Assembly (NCBI GenBank): GCA_052034005.1
Contig: JBPOJB010000018.1
Location: 62,001-126,000 of the forward strand
DNA length: 64,000 nucleotides
From: JAAYDI01 sp052034005
GTDB lineage: Bacteria; Planctomycetota; Planctomycetia; Pirellulales; Pirellulaceae
Reading direction: 5' to 3'
Within the stretch, counting starts at the first letter, position 1; each line of letters begins with the position of its first letter. A program made the translations under genes and the position numbers. The notes beneath the pieces were generated by a model. The model did not search any database. It was not told the DNA's origin and saw only the letters and a program-made list of their open reading frames with translations. Positions 38,635-46,875 of this stretch are shown here, in pieces.

Positions 38635-40235
38635 CGCGTGCCTCCCTTCGGTTCAGGAGCGGTGGGAGCGGCGGAACCGGGCGAGAAATAGGGCTTCAGC
38701 AGCGATCCCACGACCATAGCTGTGGCGGCAGCCAGGAACGTGATGATGTTGGGCCAGTGTTCGCCGATGTGGTGCTTCACCCAGCCCTCGCACACCACGC
38801 TGCCTTCCTTCAGGATCTGTGCGCCCGTGTCGTCCAGCTGGGGCACCTGAACGAACTTGTTCAAGGCCAGTGTCACGACTGGCAGCGTCGCACCCATGAC
38901 AATCGCGGCGAAGGCGCCCCAGTTGTTGGCGCGCCGCCAGTAGCAGCAGGCGATCAACAACACGGACATGCTGGCCAGATAGATGCCGCCGGTGAGCTGC
39001 AGATACTCCCAGAGGTTGCCCTCGAGCTTGTACCACAGGCCCCAGAACAACAGGAACATGCCGATCAGCGCGACGATGCACCGATTCCACAGGATGCCTT
39101 TCTTCTCGGACCATTGCGTGCGGCGGAAGGGAGCGAGGATGTCGTTGTAGATCACGCTCCCCCAGGTCAGCATGTACGAGGAATCGGTCGACATATCGGC
39201 CGCGAGCATCGCCGCCACCAGGATCCCCATCATGCCAGCCGGGACGATGGTGGAGAGCAGGTAGGGCATGGCGAACAGCGTCCCCTCCTTCTCGCGGAAC
39301 TGCTCCCCGAGCCCCGCAATCACCGACGGCTCGATCATCGCCAGAGCTGCAATGCCCCAGAGTCCCGGAATGACCCAGCGGCAGATGAAGAAGAAGGCCG
39401 TGCCGGTGTAGATCTTGCGGCCCGTCTTGCTATCCTTGGCCGACAGCAATCGGGCGATGCATGTCTGCCAGGTCAACACGGCCGCCGTGTTCGTGAAGAT
39501 GTTGGACAGCACGGCGGGCCAGCCGAACTCCTGGTGCCGGAATGGATTGAAGCCGCCCTCGCCCATCTTGTCCTGTACGGCCCCCACCATCGACTCCCAA
39601 CCGACCTGCGCCAATATCAGCAACGACACCAAGAGCAGGCCGGCGCTCATCACCACGAACTGCAGGTAATCGGTGACCAGCACCGAGAGCATGCCGCCCA
39701 GGATCGTGTACACCGCAACGCCCAGGAGCAACACGGTCATGGCGATCTCCAGGTACCGCAGATTCATGCCGCAACAGACCACCAGGAACTGGCCACCGAC
39801 GCGCAGGAATACTCCCATGTTGAGCAGTCCGCCCAGCACGATCACCACGCCGGACAACCAGCGGATGAACTTGCCGTACCGCTGCTCGAACAACTCGGGG
39901 ATCGTGATGGCGCCCGAATCGCGCAGCGGCTTGACGCAGAACCCCGTCCAGCCGATGACGAACATGGCCGCGGCGTTGCAGATCCCGGGCGTCGCCCCGG
40001 CGAAACCGTGCTTGTAGCCGCTCTGGGCCGCATACATGCACGTGACGATGCCGAACTCGGTGGCGGCCAGCGACGCGATGCCCAGGTACACGTTCATCTC
40101 GCGGCCCGCCACGAGAAACTGATCCACGCGCGCCACGTACTTCCGCACCATGATCCCGGCCGTCATCGTCGCCACCAGATAGAGCCCGACGATGCTGCCG
40201 TCGATCGGCAGGTTGAATGCCGCCATCAATTCCAT
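38631..40235 (-). CDS. Sodium:solute symporter (SSS family)
   Basis: A 534-residue carrier with about 13-14 transmembrane segments of the SSS family (PF00474). Typical stretches are F-L-V-A-G-R-E-M-N-V-Y, S-L-A-A-T-E-F-G, T-I-P-E-L-F-E-Q-R-Y-G near the family signature, and A-A-D-M-S-T-D-S-S-Y-M-L around TM8, where sodium is bound. ATG 40235 is preferred over 40256 because GGAG lies nine bases upstream. It is 30 bp behind the esterase/DUF1080 fusion gene and ahead of its small partner, and so belongs to the minus-strand set 43635-38434. It probably imports a sugar or sugar acid released by those exported enzymes. Confidence 0.9.
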   Translation of the reverse strand: MELMAAFNLPIDGSIVGLYLVATMTAGIMVRKYVARVDQFLVAGREMNVYLGIASLAATEFGIVTCMYAAQSGYKHGFAGATPGICNAAAMFVIGWTGFCVKPLRDSGAITIPELFEQRYGKFIRWLSGVVIVLGGLLNMGVFLRVGGQFLVVCCGMNLRYLEIAMTVLLLGVAVYTILGGMLSVLVTDYLQFVVMSAGLLLVSLLILAQVGWESMVGAVQDKMGEGGFNPFRHQEFGWPAVLSNIFTNTAAVLTWQTCIARLLSAKDSKTGRKIYTGTAFFFICRWVIPGLWGIAALAMIEPSVIAGLGEQFREKEGTLFAMPYLLSTIVPAGMMGILVAAMLAADMSTDSSYMLTWGSVIYNDILAPFRRTQWSEKKGILWNRCIVALIGMFLLFWGLWYKLEGNLWEYLQLTGGIYLASMSVLLIACCYWRRANNWGAFAAIVMGATLPVVTLALNKFVQVPQLDDTGAQILKEGSVVCEGWVKHHIGEHWPNIITFLAAATAMVVGSLLKPYFSPGSAAPTAPEPKGGTR

Positions 40236-40265
40236 GAACCTGCGCTCCGAGAGCAACCGGATCTT

Positions 40266-41801
40266 CTATAGCCGCTTGATCCGTATGTCCTTGAAACGAA
40301 CCCGCAGCTGATCGTACGAGTGAAGCTGCAGCCCGATGAACCCCCGAGTGCCGACGTTCTCCTGCCTGTGCAGATCATCATCCAGCACGCCGGTACCGTC
40401 GTAGTCGACCACCGTGACACCATTGAGCACGGACTTGATCCTCATGCCCTGCGCCGTGATCTCCAGATCGTTCCAGCCGTCCCCCTCGTCCGCATAGAAA
40501 AACCGCATCCCTTCGACCGGCTCGTTCGACAGCCAGCGGTGCTCGCCAGGACCTTCGTTCCAGAGCTTCCCCGTGAGTTCCGGATTGGGCGGATTGATGT
40601 CGATCTGCGGCCCGTTCATCCAGCCGGTCTCGGCGTTGTACCGGCTGCGGATCTGGATGCCGCTGTTGCCCGTCACACCGCGCTCGACTTGAATGCGCAG
40701 CCGCAGCACGAAATCGCCGTACTCTTCGTTGGTCGCCAGCAGGATGTAGAAGTGCTCGGTGTGCCCCGTCGAATCGACCAGGATGGTGCCCTGGTCCACC
40801 GTCCACGCCGTCGCCGCGAAGGCCCTGTCCTTCGGCAGGCATTGCACGGTCCAACCATCGAGCGTCCGGCCGTCGAACAAGGATACGAAGCCTGTCTCGC
40901 CACCGCCGGCCGCCTCGGCCGGGATGAACTGCAACCGCGCGAGCCAGGCCAACGATCCGGCCTGCCACGCGTCCCACATCGGACCCTGGTAACCGTTCAG
41001 GCCGTGACCGCCCGAGGGCAACTCGAGATACTCCGTTTCGATCCGGTGCGCGCGCAACGCATCGTGGAAATCCTTGCTGTTGGCGGGCAGCACCACCTCG
41101 TCGTCCAGCGCATGGGCCAGGAACGCGGGCGGCGTGCGATCCGTCACCTGCCGCTCGTTGGAGAACAGTTCGACGAGGTCCGGTGCCGGGTCCGGCCCCA
41201 GCAGGTTGGTTCGCGATCCGCCGTGAGTCCGCGTGCTCATCGTCACCACCGGGTAGACGAGGATCAGGAAATCAGGCCGGCAACTCGCCCGCGCGACGGC
41301 ATCGGCCGCTTGCGAATCGCCGTCGTCGAAGTGCGTGCCAGCGGTGGACGCTAGATGGCCGCCGGCCGAGAATCCCATCAGGCCGATGCGTGACGGGTCG
41401 ATCCCCCACTGGCGCGCTCGCGCGCGGACCGTGCGGATCGCCTGCTGAGCGTCCAGCAGCGGCACGAAGGGGCGACCTTTCGGCAGGCGGTACTCCAACA
41501 CCACGCCCACGATGCCGTGTTGATTGAGCCAGGCGGCAATCCCATGCCCTTCGGGACCGGCCACCAGGCCGCCATATCCACCACCCGGGCAGATGACGAC
41601 GGCCGCACCATGGCCCCGGTCCGGCCGATGCACCGTGATCCACGCTTCGGCCTCCTCGAACGTCCCGTCGCCGATCGGCGCGCGGCCATGCCACAACGCG
41701 ATCCGTTGGCCGCCCGGCGGTTCCGCCTGTGCCCGGGCTGCCACGCCACAGAGAATGTACGCCAACATCCAGAGACCAGCCGTCCTGCTCATCCCGTTCA
41801 T
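40266..41801 (-). CDS. Exported alpha/beta-hydrolase fused to a DUF1080 (3-keto-disaccharide hydrolase) domain
   Basis: A 511-residue two-domain protein with a Sec signal (A-Y-I-L-C-G-V-A-A-R-A-Q-A). Residues about 30-290 are an alpha/beta-hydrolase of the BD-FAE/acetyl-xylan esterase kind: oxyanion motif P-G-G-G-Y-G-G, nucleophile G-F-S-A-G-G-H, acid in D-D-E-V-V and His in S-G-G-H-G. Residues about 300-511 are DUF1080 (PF06439), a concanavalin-like sandwich now linked to 3-keto-glycoside cleavage: F-D-G-R-T-L-D-G-W near its start, N-S-G-I-Q-I-R-S-R, and D-I-N-P-P. Joining esterase and DUF1080 in one chain suggests removal of acyl groups and cutting of an oxidised glycoside together. It lies 13 bp after the DUF4838 gene. 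Confidence 0.88.
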   Translation of the reverse strand: MNGMSRTAGLWMLAYILCGVAARAQAEPPGGQRIALWHGRAPIGDGTFEEAEAWITVHRPDRGHGAAVVICPGGGYGGLVAGPEGHGIAAWLNQHGIVGVVLEYRLPKGRPFVPLLDAQQAIRTVRARARQWGIDPSRIGLMGFSAGGHLASTAGTHFDDGDSQAADAVARASCRPDFLILVYPVVTMSTRTHGGSRTNLLGPDPAPDLVELFSNERQVTDRTPPAFLAHALDDEVVLPANSKDFHDALRAHRIETEYLELPSGGHGLNGYQGPMWDAWQAGSLAWLARLQFIPAEAAGGGETGFVSLFDGRTLDGWTVQCLPKDRAFAATAWTVDQGTILVDSTGHTEHFYILLATNEEYGDFVLRLRIQVERGVTGNSGIQIRSRYNAETGWMNGPQIDINPPNPELTGKLWNEGPGEHRWLSNEPVEGMRFFYADEGDGWNDLEITAQGMRIKSVLNGVTVVDYDGTGVLDDDLHRQENVGTRGFIGLQLHSYDQLRVRFKDIRIKRL

Positions 41802-41814
41802 CGCGTCCCCCCGC

Positions 41815-43635
41815 TCAGAAGTCCTCGCCCGCAGCCACTCCCAGCTTCTCGCGCAACAGCTGCTTGGCCTGGTCCACCGTCGTGACCTCCGAGAACATCG
41901 GCACTTCGAATTGGGCGCACAATGCGAACAGCTTCCCGACCAGCGGCCGCAACTCCCGGACCTTGTCGGCGTCCAGCAGGCTCCCGGGCGCTATCCAGGC
42001 CGGTTCGATCGCTGCCCGGTAGGCACAGATGGACGCCTTCTCGACACGGGCGCGCGTTTCGTCGCTGTCGGCCAGCGCCAACGCTTCGGCAAACGCCTCC
42101 ATCGCGGCCCTGGCGACGGAGTCATCGATGGCGTAATCCGCTGCGCGGCCGAAGCAGTTCCGGTGGATCCCCTGGGCCTCGCAGCGGTCGTGGTACATGT
42201 TGATGAAACGCCGGATCGGCGGCGCGGCTTTCCCATAGTGCAGGTCGAGGAACTCGTCGATCAGCCGTTGTCCGCTGCGCGCCGGGTCCCACAGCAAGTT
42301 GGCCATGACGTAATTGCGCAGGTCCGAGAGTTCCGCGCCGACCGAGTTGCCGGCCGCCTGCATGAAGATGCCTTTCGCGCCGTGAGCCACGAAGTAGCGG
42401 ATGTTCGGCTCGATCACGCGCAGGTTCGGACAGGGCAGCAGGTAATTGCTGAAGTTCGTGTTGTAGTTCCAGATGAAGATGTTCTCGGTCAGCTGGCCCC
42501 ACTCGTCCATGTCCTGGCAGAATTGCCTGTTCTTCTCGCAGGTGGGATCGTCGATCGGGTGGACCAGGCAGCACTCGATGCTGCAGAGCTGAATCTGGAC
42601 GTTGGGCCGCGGCTTGAGCGTCTTGGGCGGCTTGCGCGTGTACCAGTAGCTGAGCGTGCCGACTTTGACCTGCGGATGCTCACCGGCCACCGCGTCGGCT
42701 ACGGCGTTGACAAACTCCAGCAGGCTGCCCATGGGGGTCTGTTCACGATTGTCGATCGCCTGGCAGTTCGGGCACTGGCAGTAGTGCGCATTGTCGTTCT
42801 GGCTGACGGAGATGTTCTCCTTACCCGGGTGCGCCCGCAGCTCGGCCAGGACCGCGTCCGTCACGATGCGGAGCACATCGGGGTTGGTGAGGCAGGGCTG
42901 GCTGTCGGTCCAATCGTCGCCGGCCGCGAGCCGTTTGCCGTCGCGCAGCGCATAATACTCGGGGTGCTCCCGGCCATACCGGCCGCTCGGGATCTGGCTG
43001 CCGAACGTGTGGCTGATGAGCGATTGGCCGGTCGTGCCGCCATATTTCTCCTCGCCGCCGACCGTGTTGACGCGCAGGCGGGCCGCCAGCATGGCGGAGC
43101 GGTTCGTTTCGCCATAGAAACTCCAGCGAAATGAGAGCGGCGGCTCGTATGTGCGATCCAGCGCGCCGACGATCGCCGGTGACGACAACTTCGGGATATG
43201 CGTGTGGTCCGCGGTCAGGAACCGGACGCCCAGGTAGTCTTCCAGGAACGTGTAGACGCCGTAGAGCGTCCCGCGCGGCCGCCCGCCGGCAATTGCGATG
43301 AGATTGTCGCGGACCACGATCCGTAGCTGCTCGGCGCCCATGGCGGCGATGTCGAACCCGAGCGCGGCGTCCGTCAGGGACTGACTCGCGCCGATCAGCA
43401 CATGCCGATCGGCACGATCGGGCGCGGTCACGATCTTCAACTCGATTCCGCCGGCCTGCGCGAAAATCGACTGGAATTCCTGCGCCGCGTACACCTCGCT
43501 CGGGATCGCATCCTCCGCGATCACAATGTCCCAGCCTGCCAGCCCGGCAAGGTCGACGCCCGGCGGCTGAGCCAATACGATCCCCGCCGCGAATCCGCTC
43601 AGCACGACGCTCCCCAACAGCAACGGACGAATCAT
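41815..43635 (-). CDS. Exported DUF4838-domain protein, glycosidase-like
   Basis: A 606-residue protein with a Sec signal (V-V-L-S-G-F-A-A-G-I-V-L-A). The first part, to about residue 150, resembles the alpha-glucuronidase/hexosaminidase N-terminal domain (E-V-Y-A-A-Q-E-F-Q-S, then G-R-P-R-G-T-L-Y-G-V-Y-T-F-L-E-D). The centre is DUF4838 (PF16126), with Y-A-L-R-D-G-K-R, S-V-S-Q-N-D-N-A-H-Y-C-Q-C and W-N-Y-N-T-N-F-S-N-Y. This pattern suggests a TIM-barrel hydrolase for glycans such as uronides. The paired cysteines in C-Q-C-P-N-C are notable and may bind metal or form disulfides outside the cell. It heads the run with the esterase/DUF1080 and symporter genes. Confidence 0.85.
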   Translation of the reverse strand: MIRPLLLGSVVLSGFAAGIVLAQPPGVDLAGLAGWDIVIAEDAIPSEVYAAQEFQSIFAQAGGIELKIVTAPDRADRHVLIGASQSLTDAALGFDIAAMGAEQLRIVVRDNLIAIAGGRPRGTLYGVYTFLEDYLGVRFLTADHTHIPKLSSPAIVGALDRTYEPPLSFRWSFYGETNRSAMLAARLRVNTVGGEEKYGGTTGQSLISHTFGSQIPSGRYGREHPEYYALRDGKRLAAGDDWTDSQPCLTNPDVLRIVTDAVLAELRAHPGKENISVSQNDNAHYCQCPNCQAIDNREQTPMGSLLEFVNAVADAVAGEHPQVKVGTLSYWYTRKPPKTLKPRPNVQIQLCSIECCLVHPIDDPTCEKNRQFCQDMDEWGQLTENIFIWNYNTNFSNYLLPCPNLRVIEPNIRYFVAHGAKGIFMQAAGNSVGAELSDLRNYVMANLLWDPARSGQRLIDEFLDLHYGKAAPPIRRFINMYHDRCEAQGIHRNCFGRAADYAIDDSVARAAMEAFAEALALADSDETRARVEKASICAYRAAIEPAWIAPGSLLDADKVRELRPLVGKLFALCAQFEVPMFSEVTTVDQAKQLLREKLGVAAGEDF

Positions 43636-43717
43636 GGACCACTCCTCCGCGCGAACGAAAGGAATTCCGGAAGGTCCGTATTCTAAGTCCGTCCCGAGGC
43701 CGACACAACAAGTGAGA

Positions 43718-43732
43718 CAGGCTTCCCGCCTG
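43718..43732. repeat. REP-like small hairpin, copy 1
   Basis: CAGGC-TTCCC-GCCTG, a 5-bp stem with a TTCCC loop, in the gap between LamG and DUF4838 genes. The same 14 bases AGGCTTCCCGCCTG recur at 48861. Confidence 0.5.
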
Positions 43733-43847
43733 GGAGGGTGACAGGCCGGGAAAACGAACGACGCGAGCCGTCCTGGGCATCACTCGTTCCAGGGATGAAC
43801 CAATCCGGCGGCGAACCGCCACCGACCGGGGAACCGCACCCGACCGC

Positions 43848-44621
43848 CTATCTGTTGCAGCCGCAGCCGGGCAGGTCGGCCCAGTCGCCCAGCTCCTCGC
43901 GGTCCGCGTTGCGGTCGATCACACCCCAATAGATGCGGACGCTTTCGATCAGCCCGTGCCAGGGGAGGGGACCCACGTAGTCGCCAACCGGCACGCCGAC
44001 GTCGGCGCCCACACACAGCGGCTCCGTGGGCGGCTCGGCGAGCGTTGAGCCCTTGGCCTGGGCCACCGGCCAACCGTTGACAACCAACACCACGTTGCCC
44101 CTTGCATCCAGCGCGCCGAACAGATGCACCCATCGGTCCGTGCCCACCGGTTCGGTCCCGGCCACCGTCACCAGCTTGCCCGCACAGCGGACCGCGAAGT
44201 GCGGGATGCCGCGCTGGAGATAGAGGCTCAGCCCGTTCGTGTCATCGCCCACGGAAATGATGACCCCATCGGCGCTCGTGGACTTGCAACGCGCACCGAT
44301 TGACAACGTGTGCGACGTGAAGCCGAATGATTCCAACCGGTCGGCCACCGTGATCGAGCCCTCGCCGTCAAACGAAATGGCCGGCCTGCGGCGCCCGAAC
44401 ACGATCTCGCCCCCCACCAGCTTGCCGTCATGCTTGTGGCCCGACGCGTCCGGCACGCGATCCCCGTCCACGCCGAAGAAGTCATAGTGCAACACCAACT
44501 GCGGCCTGCCGGGATCCGTCAGGCGAGCCCTCTTCTTGCCACCGTCCTCCGCATGGAGCAGACCACTCGCCAATCCCGATCCGGCCATGACGAGAACGAG
44601 TAACGTCAGATTGCGCTTCAT
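43848..44621 (-). CDS. Exported LamG-like (concanavalin-fold) protein
   Basis: A 257-residue protein; ATG 44621 has CGGGAG seven bases upstream and starts a Sec signal (L-T-L-L-V-L-V-M-A-G-S-G-L-A-S-G-L). The mature part is one LamG/pentraxin-type jelly roll: L-V-L-H-Y-D-F-F-G-V-D-G near its start, G-H-K-H-D-G-K-L, H-T-L-S-I-G-A-R-C-K, G-T-D-R-W-V-H-L-F-G-A-L-D and I-E-S-V-R-I-Y-W-G. These domains bind carbohydrate or protein at the surface. The C-terminus is C-G-C-N-R. It lies 212 bp upstream of the DUF4838 gene on the same strand and could belong to the same glycan locus, though the gap holds a REP-like hairpin. Confidence 0.8.
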   Translation of the reverse strand: MKRNLTLLVLVMAGSGLASGLLHAEDGGKKRARLTDPGRPQLVLHYDFFGVDGDRVPDASGHKHDGKLVGGEIVFGRRRPAISFDGEGSITVADRLESFGFTSHTLSIGARCKSTSADGVIISVGDDTNGLSLYLQRGIPHFAVRCAGKLVTVAGTEPVGTDRWVHLFGALDARGNVVLVVNGWPVAQAKGSTLAEPPTEPLCVGADVGVPVGDYVGPLPWHGLIESVRIYWGVIDRNADREELGDWADLPGCGCNR

Positions 44622-44999
44622 AAACAGACTCCCGCAGGTCAGGCCCGCCCGCCGCAGGGCGACCGACCGCGTCGTGAAACCTCGCGTGCGGATCGTGTCC
44701 GAGTCGCATCGCCTCGCGGCACGGTGCCGGTCACCGTGGCCATCAGCATATTCATTTCGCGAGCGACATCCAGGCCGTCCCAACCTGAATCTGGCACGGT
44801 CGACGAAGGCTCGACTTCGCCCTGTCCGCGCGGCTCGAACGCCCTCGCCCACGGTGTCCCTACGCGGCGCACCGCGCGCCAGTTCACACCTGGCCCACAA
44901 GAGGGGTGTCATGGGCGTAGCGCCTTGACACGGGCCGTTTGGCATGGTCCACTTTTGGACAATTGTTTCAGTTGCCACATTATTCTATTTGAGCCGACG
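44622..44999. other. Divergent intergenic region between LamG and perR-like genes
   Basis: About 380 bp; no frame gives a convincing protein. The right end (44950-44995) is notably A+T-rich for this genome and holds a promoter-like pair and an 8-bp dyad for the regulator gene. No promoter for the LamG gene was recognised with confidence. Confidence 0.5.
44955..44983 (+). promoter_or_regulatory. Promoter-like sequence with dyad before the perR-like gene
   Basis: TTGGAC (44955-44960) and CATTAT (44978-44983) with 17 bp between, overlapped by the perfect dyad ACAATTGT at 44959-44966. The dyad over the -35 is a reasonable site for autoregulation by the Fur-family product. Confidence 0.45.
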
Positions 45000-45461
45000 A
45001 TGACGCCCGACGCGGTGGAGGCACGGTTGCGGGAGTTCGCGGCGTTGTGCCGCGCGGAGGGCTTGCCGTTGACCGTGCAGCGGCGGGCCATTTTGCGGGC
45101 CGTGTTGGAGCGTGACGACCACCCGACGGCCGACCAGGTGCACGAGCGCGTCAGGGAGCAGCTTCCGGGCCTGTCGCGCACGACGGTGTATCGGGTCCTG
45201 GAGATGTTGGTGGAGATGGGCCTGGTGCGGCGACTGCACCATCCGGGCGCGAGCACGCGGTATGATGGGAAGACCCACCGGCACCACCACCTGGTATGCC
45301 TGCGCTGTCACGCGGTGGTCGACGTCGACGAACCGGCGATTGACGAGTTGAATTTGATGCTGAGCAAGAAGCACGGTTTCGAGATCCAGGATTACTCGGT
45401 CCACTTCAGCGGTTTGTGCGCGGCGTGCCGCCGGCGTGCGGCGACGCGCAAGCGGCCCTAG
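45000..45461 (+). CDS. Fur-family regulator, PerR-like
   Basis: A 153-residue Fur-superfamily repressor. Winged helix: S-R-T-T-V-Y-R-V-L-E at about 59-68. Structural zinc: C100-x-x-C103 and C140-x-x-C143. The regulatory metal site fits PerR: His41, Asp89, His95, His97 and Asp108 correspond by eye to PerR His37, Asp85, His91, His93 and Asp104; Asp rather than Glu at the last place favours peroxide sensing over iron sensing. ATG 45000 is chosen because it gives the normal family length. A di-heme peroxidase gene follows 53 bp on, which strongly supports a PerR-type role: peroxide oxidises the histidines and frees the promoter. It likely represses the cassette and itself. Confidence 0.87.
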   Translation: MTPDAVEARLREFAALCRAEGLPLTVQRRAILRAVLERDDHPTADQVHERVREQLPGLSRTTVYRVLEMLVEMGLVRRLHHPGASTRYDGKTHRHHHLVCLRCHAVVDVDEPAIDELNLMLSKKHGFEIQDYSVHFSGLCAACRRRAATRKRP

Positions 45462-45514
45462 GGGTGGCCGGCAGGCGCGAGGGCTGACTGTTTTTTGCAA
45501 GGGGAGGTGAAACC

Positions 45515-46858
45515 ATGTGTCGAACGAGGTGGTATGGCCGCAAGCCCTGGTTAGCACTGGTCATCCTGTGCTGTGCGGGGGCTCCGCTGGCGTTGTCCGG
45601 TGCGGATGACGGGGCGTCTGACGTGCCGCGTGATGAGTTTGGCGCGGCGACTGTCGAGTATCAGCAGGAGCTGCTCGCGAAGCTGGCTCCCCAAACGGAC
45701 CTGAACGAGATTATCTCGCCCTACGATGCGGTGGTCTGGAACGCGCTCTTGCCGGCCGACAACCCGTTGACGCCGGAGCGTGTCGAGCTGGGGCGGAAGT
45801 TGTACTTCGACAAGCGTCTGTCGGAAGACGGCACGGTATCGTGTGCGACCTGTCACGACGTGACGCGGGGGTTCACGGATCAGCGCCCGGTGTCCGAGGG
45901 GATCCGGGGCCAATTGGGAAAACGCAACGCGCCGACCATCCTCAACACGGCCCTGCTGCAGACGCTGTTCTGGGATGGCCGTTCGCCGTCGCTGGACCAC
46001 CAGGCCCGCCAACCGATCCTCAATCCGATCGAGATGGGGATGCCGGACGGAGAGACCGCGCTGAACGCGATCCGCGACGACGTCGAGTACCAGCAGGCAT
46101 TCCAGGCCGCATTCGGTCGCGAGATGAACTATGAGGATCTCGGCCTGGCCATCGGCGCGTTCGAGCGGACGATGGTGTTCATGGATTCGCCGTTCTGGCG
46201 CTTCCAGGAGGGGGACCCGGAGGCGATCTCCGCGGACGCGCGGGCCGGCTGGAACCTGTTCCACGGCAAAGGGCGATGTATCGCCTGTCACCACATCAAT
46301 GCCTCCAATCCCCTCGGCACGGACAATCGGTTCCACAACATCGGCGTGGCCGCCCGCCACCAGGATTTCGAGGCGCTGGCCCAGGAGGCCCTGGTGGCGC
46401 TCCGCGAAGACCCGTCCGAACAACGGCTGGACGAACTGGCCATCGGCACGGACCTGAGCGAACTGGGCCGGTTCATGGTGACTCACAATCGCGCCGACAT
46501 CGGTTCGTTCCGCACGCCGATCCTGCTGAACATCGGCATTACCGGACCCTACATGCACGACGGCTCGCTGGCCACCTTGTGGGATGTGATGGACCACTAC
46601 AACAAGGGCGGCGAGGCGAACCCGTACCTGGACGGCGGGATCGAGCCGTTGGCTTTGACCGAGACGGAGATCGACCAGCTTGTCGCGTTCCTCTTCACGC
46701 TCACCGACGACCGCCTGGCCGAGGACAACCAGCGGCAGTTCGCTCAGCAGCAGGCGCTGGCCAAGCAGCAGCGTCCCGTCCGGGACCGGGCGCTGGCGGA
46801 TCGCGAGGTCTTTCCGTTCGAACAGCGCGTGTCTGATTCAAAGAGCACCGACCAGTAA
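45515..46858 (+). CDS. Di-heme cytochrome c peroxidase (MauG/CcpA family)
   Basis: A 447-residue exported protein. GGGAGG seven bases before ATG 45515 marks the start, followed by a Sec signal (W-L-A-L-V-I-L-C-C-A-G-A-P-L-A-L-S-G-A). Two heme-c sites are present: C-A-T-C-H at 110-114 (low-potential, peroxidatic heme) and C-I-A-C-H at 255-259 (electron-transfer heme). Other family parts: L-G-R-K-L-Y-F-D-K-R-L-S at 92-103, G-Q-L-G-K-R-N-A-P-T-I-L-N, F-W-D-G-R and the C-terminal T-P-I-L-L-N-I-G-I-T-G-P-Y-M-H-D-G. It reduces H2O2 to water in the periplasm with electrons from a cytochrome, possibly the one encoded two genes on. It is 53 bp after the PerR-like gene. Confidence 0.94.
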   Translation: MCRTRWYGRKPWLALVILCCAGAPLALSGADDGASDVPRDEFGAATVEYQQELLAKLAPQTDLNEIISPYDAVVWNALLPADNPLTPERVELGRKLYFDKRLSEDGTVSCATCHDVTRGFTDQRPVSEGIRGQLGKRNAPTILNTALLQTLFWDGRSPSLDHQARQPILNPIEMGMPDGETALNAIRDDVEYQQAFQAAFGREMNYEDLGLAIGAFERTMVFMDSPFWRFQEGDPEAISADARAGWNLFHGKGRCIACHHINASNPLGTDNRFHNIGVAARHQDFEALAQEALVALREDPSEQRLDELAIGTDLSELGRFMVTHNRADIGSFRTPILLNIGITGPYMHDGSLATLWDVMDHYNKGGEANPYLDGGIEPLALTETEIDQLVAFLFTLTDDRLAEDNQRQFAQQQALAKQQRPVRDRALADREVFPFEQRVSDSKSTDQ

Positions 46859-46875
46859 CCTTGGAGTGATTGATC

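Noticed and set aside
38757..40271. Plus-strand open frame of 504 codons over the SSS gene
   Set aside because: Hydrophobic codons of the symporter read backwards give a polar His/Gln-rich product with no motif; the minus strand is plainly the gene.
44724..44999. N-terminal extension of the PerR-like frame
   Set aside because: It would add about 92 residues unlike any Fur protein and would include the A+T-rich promoter area.
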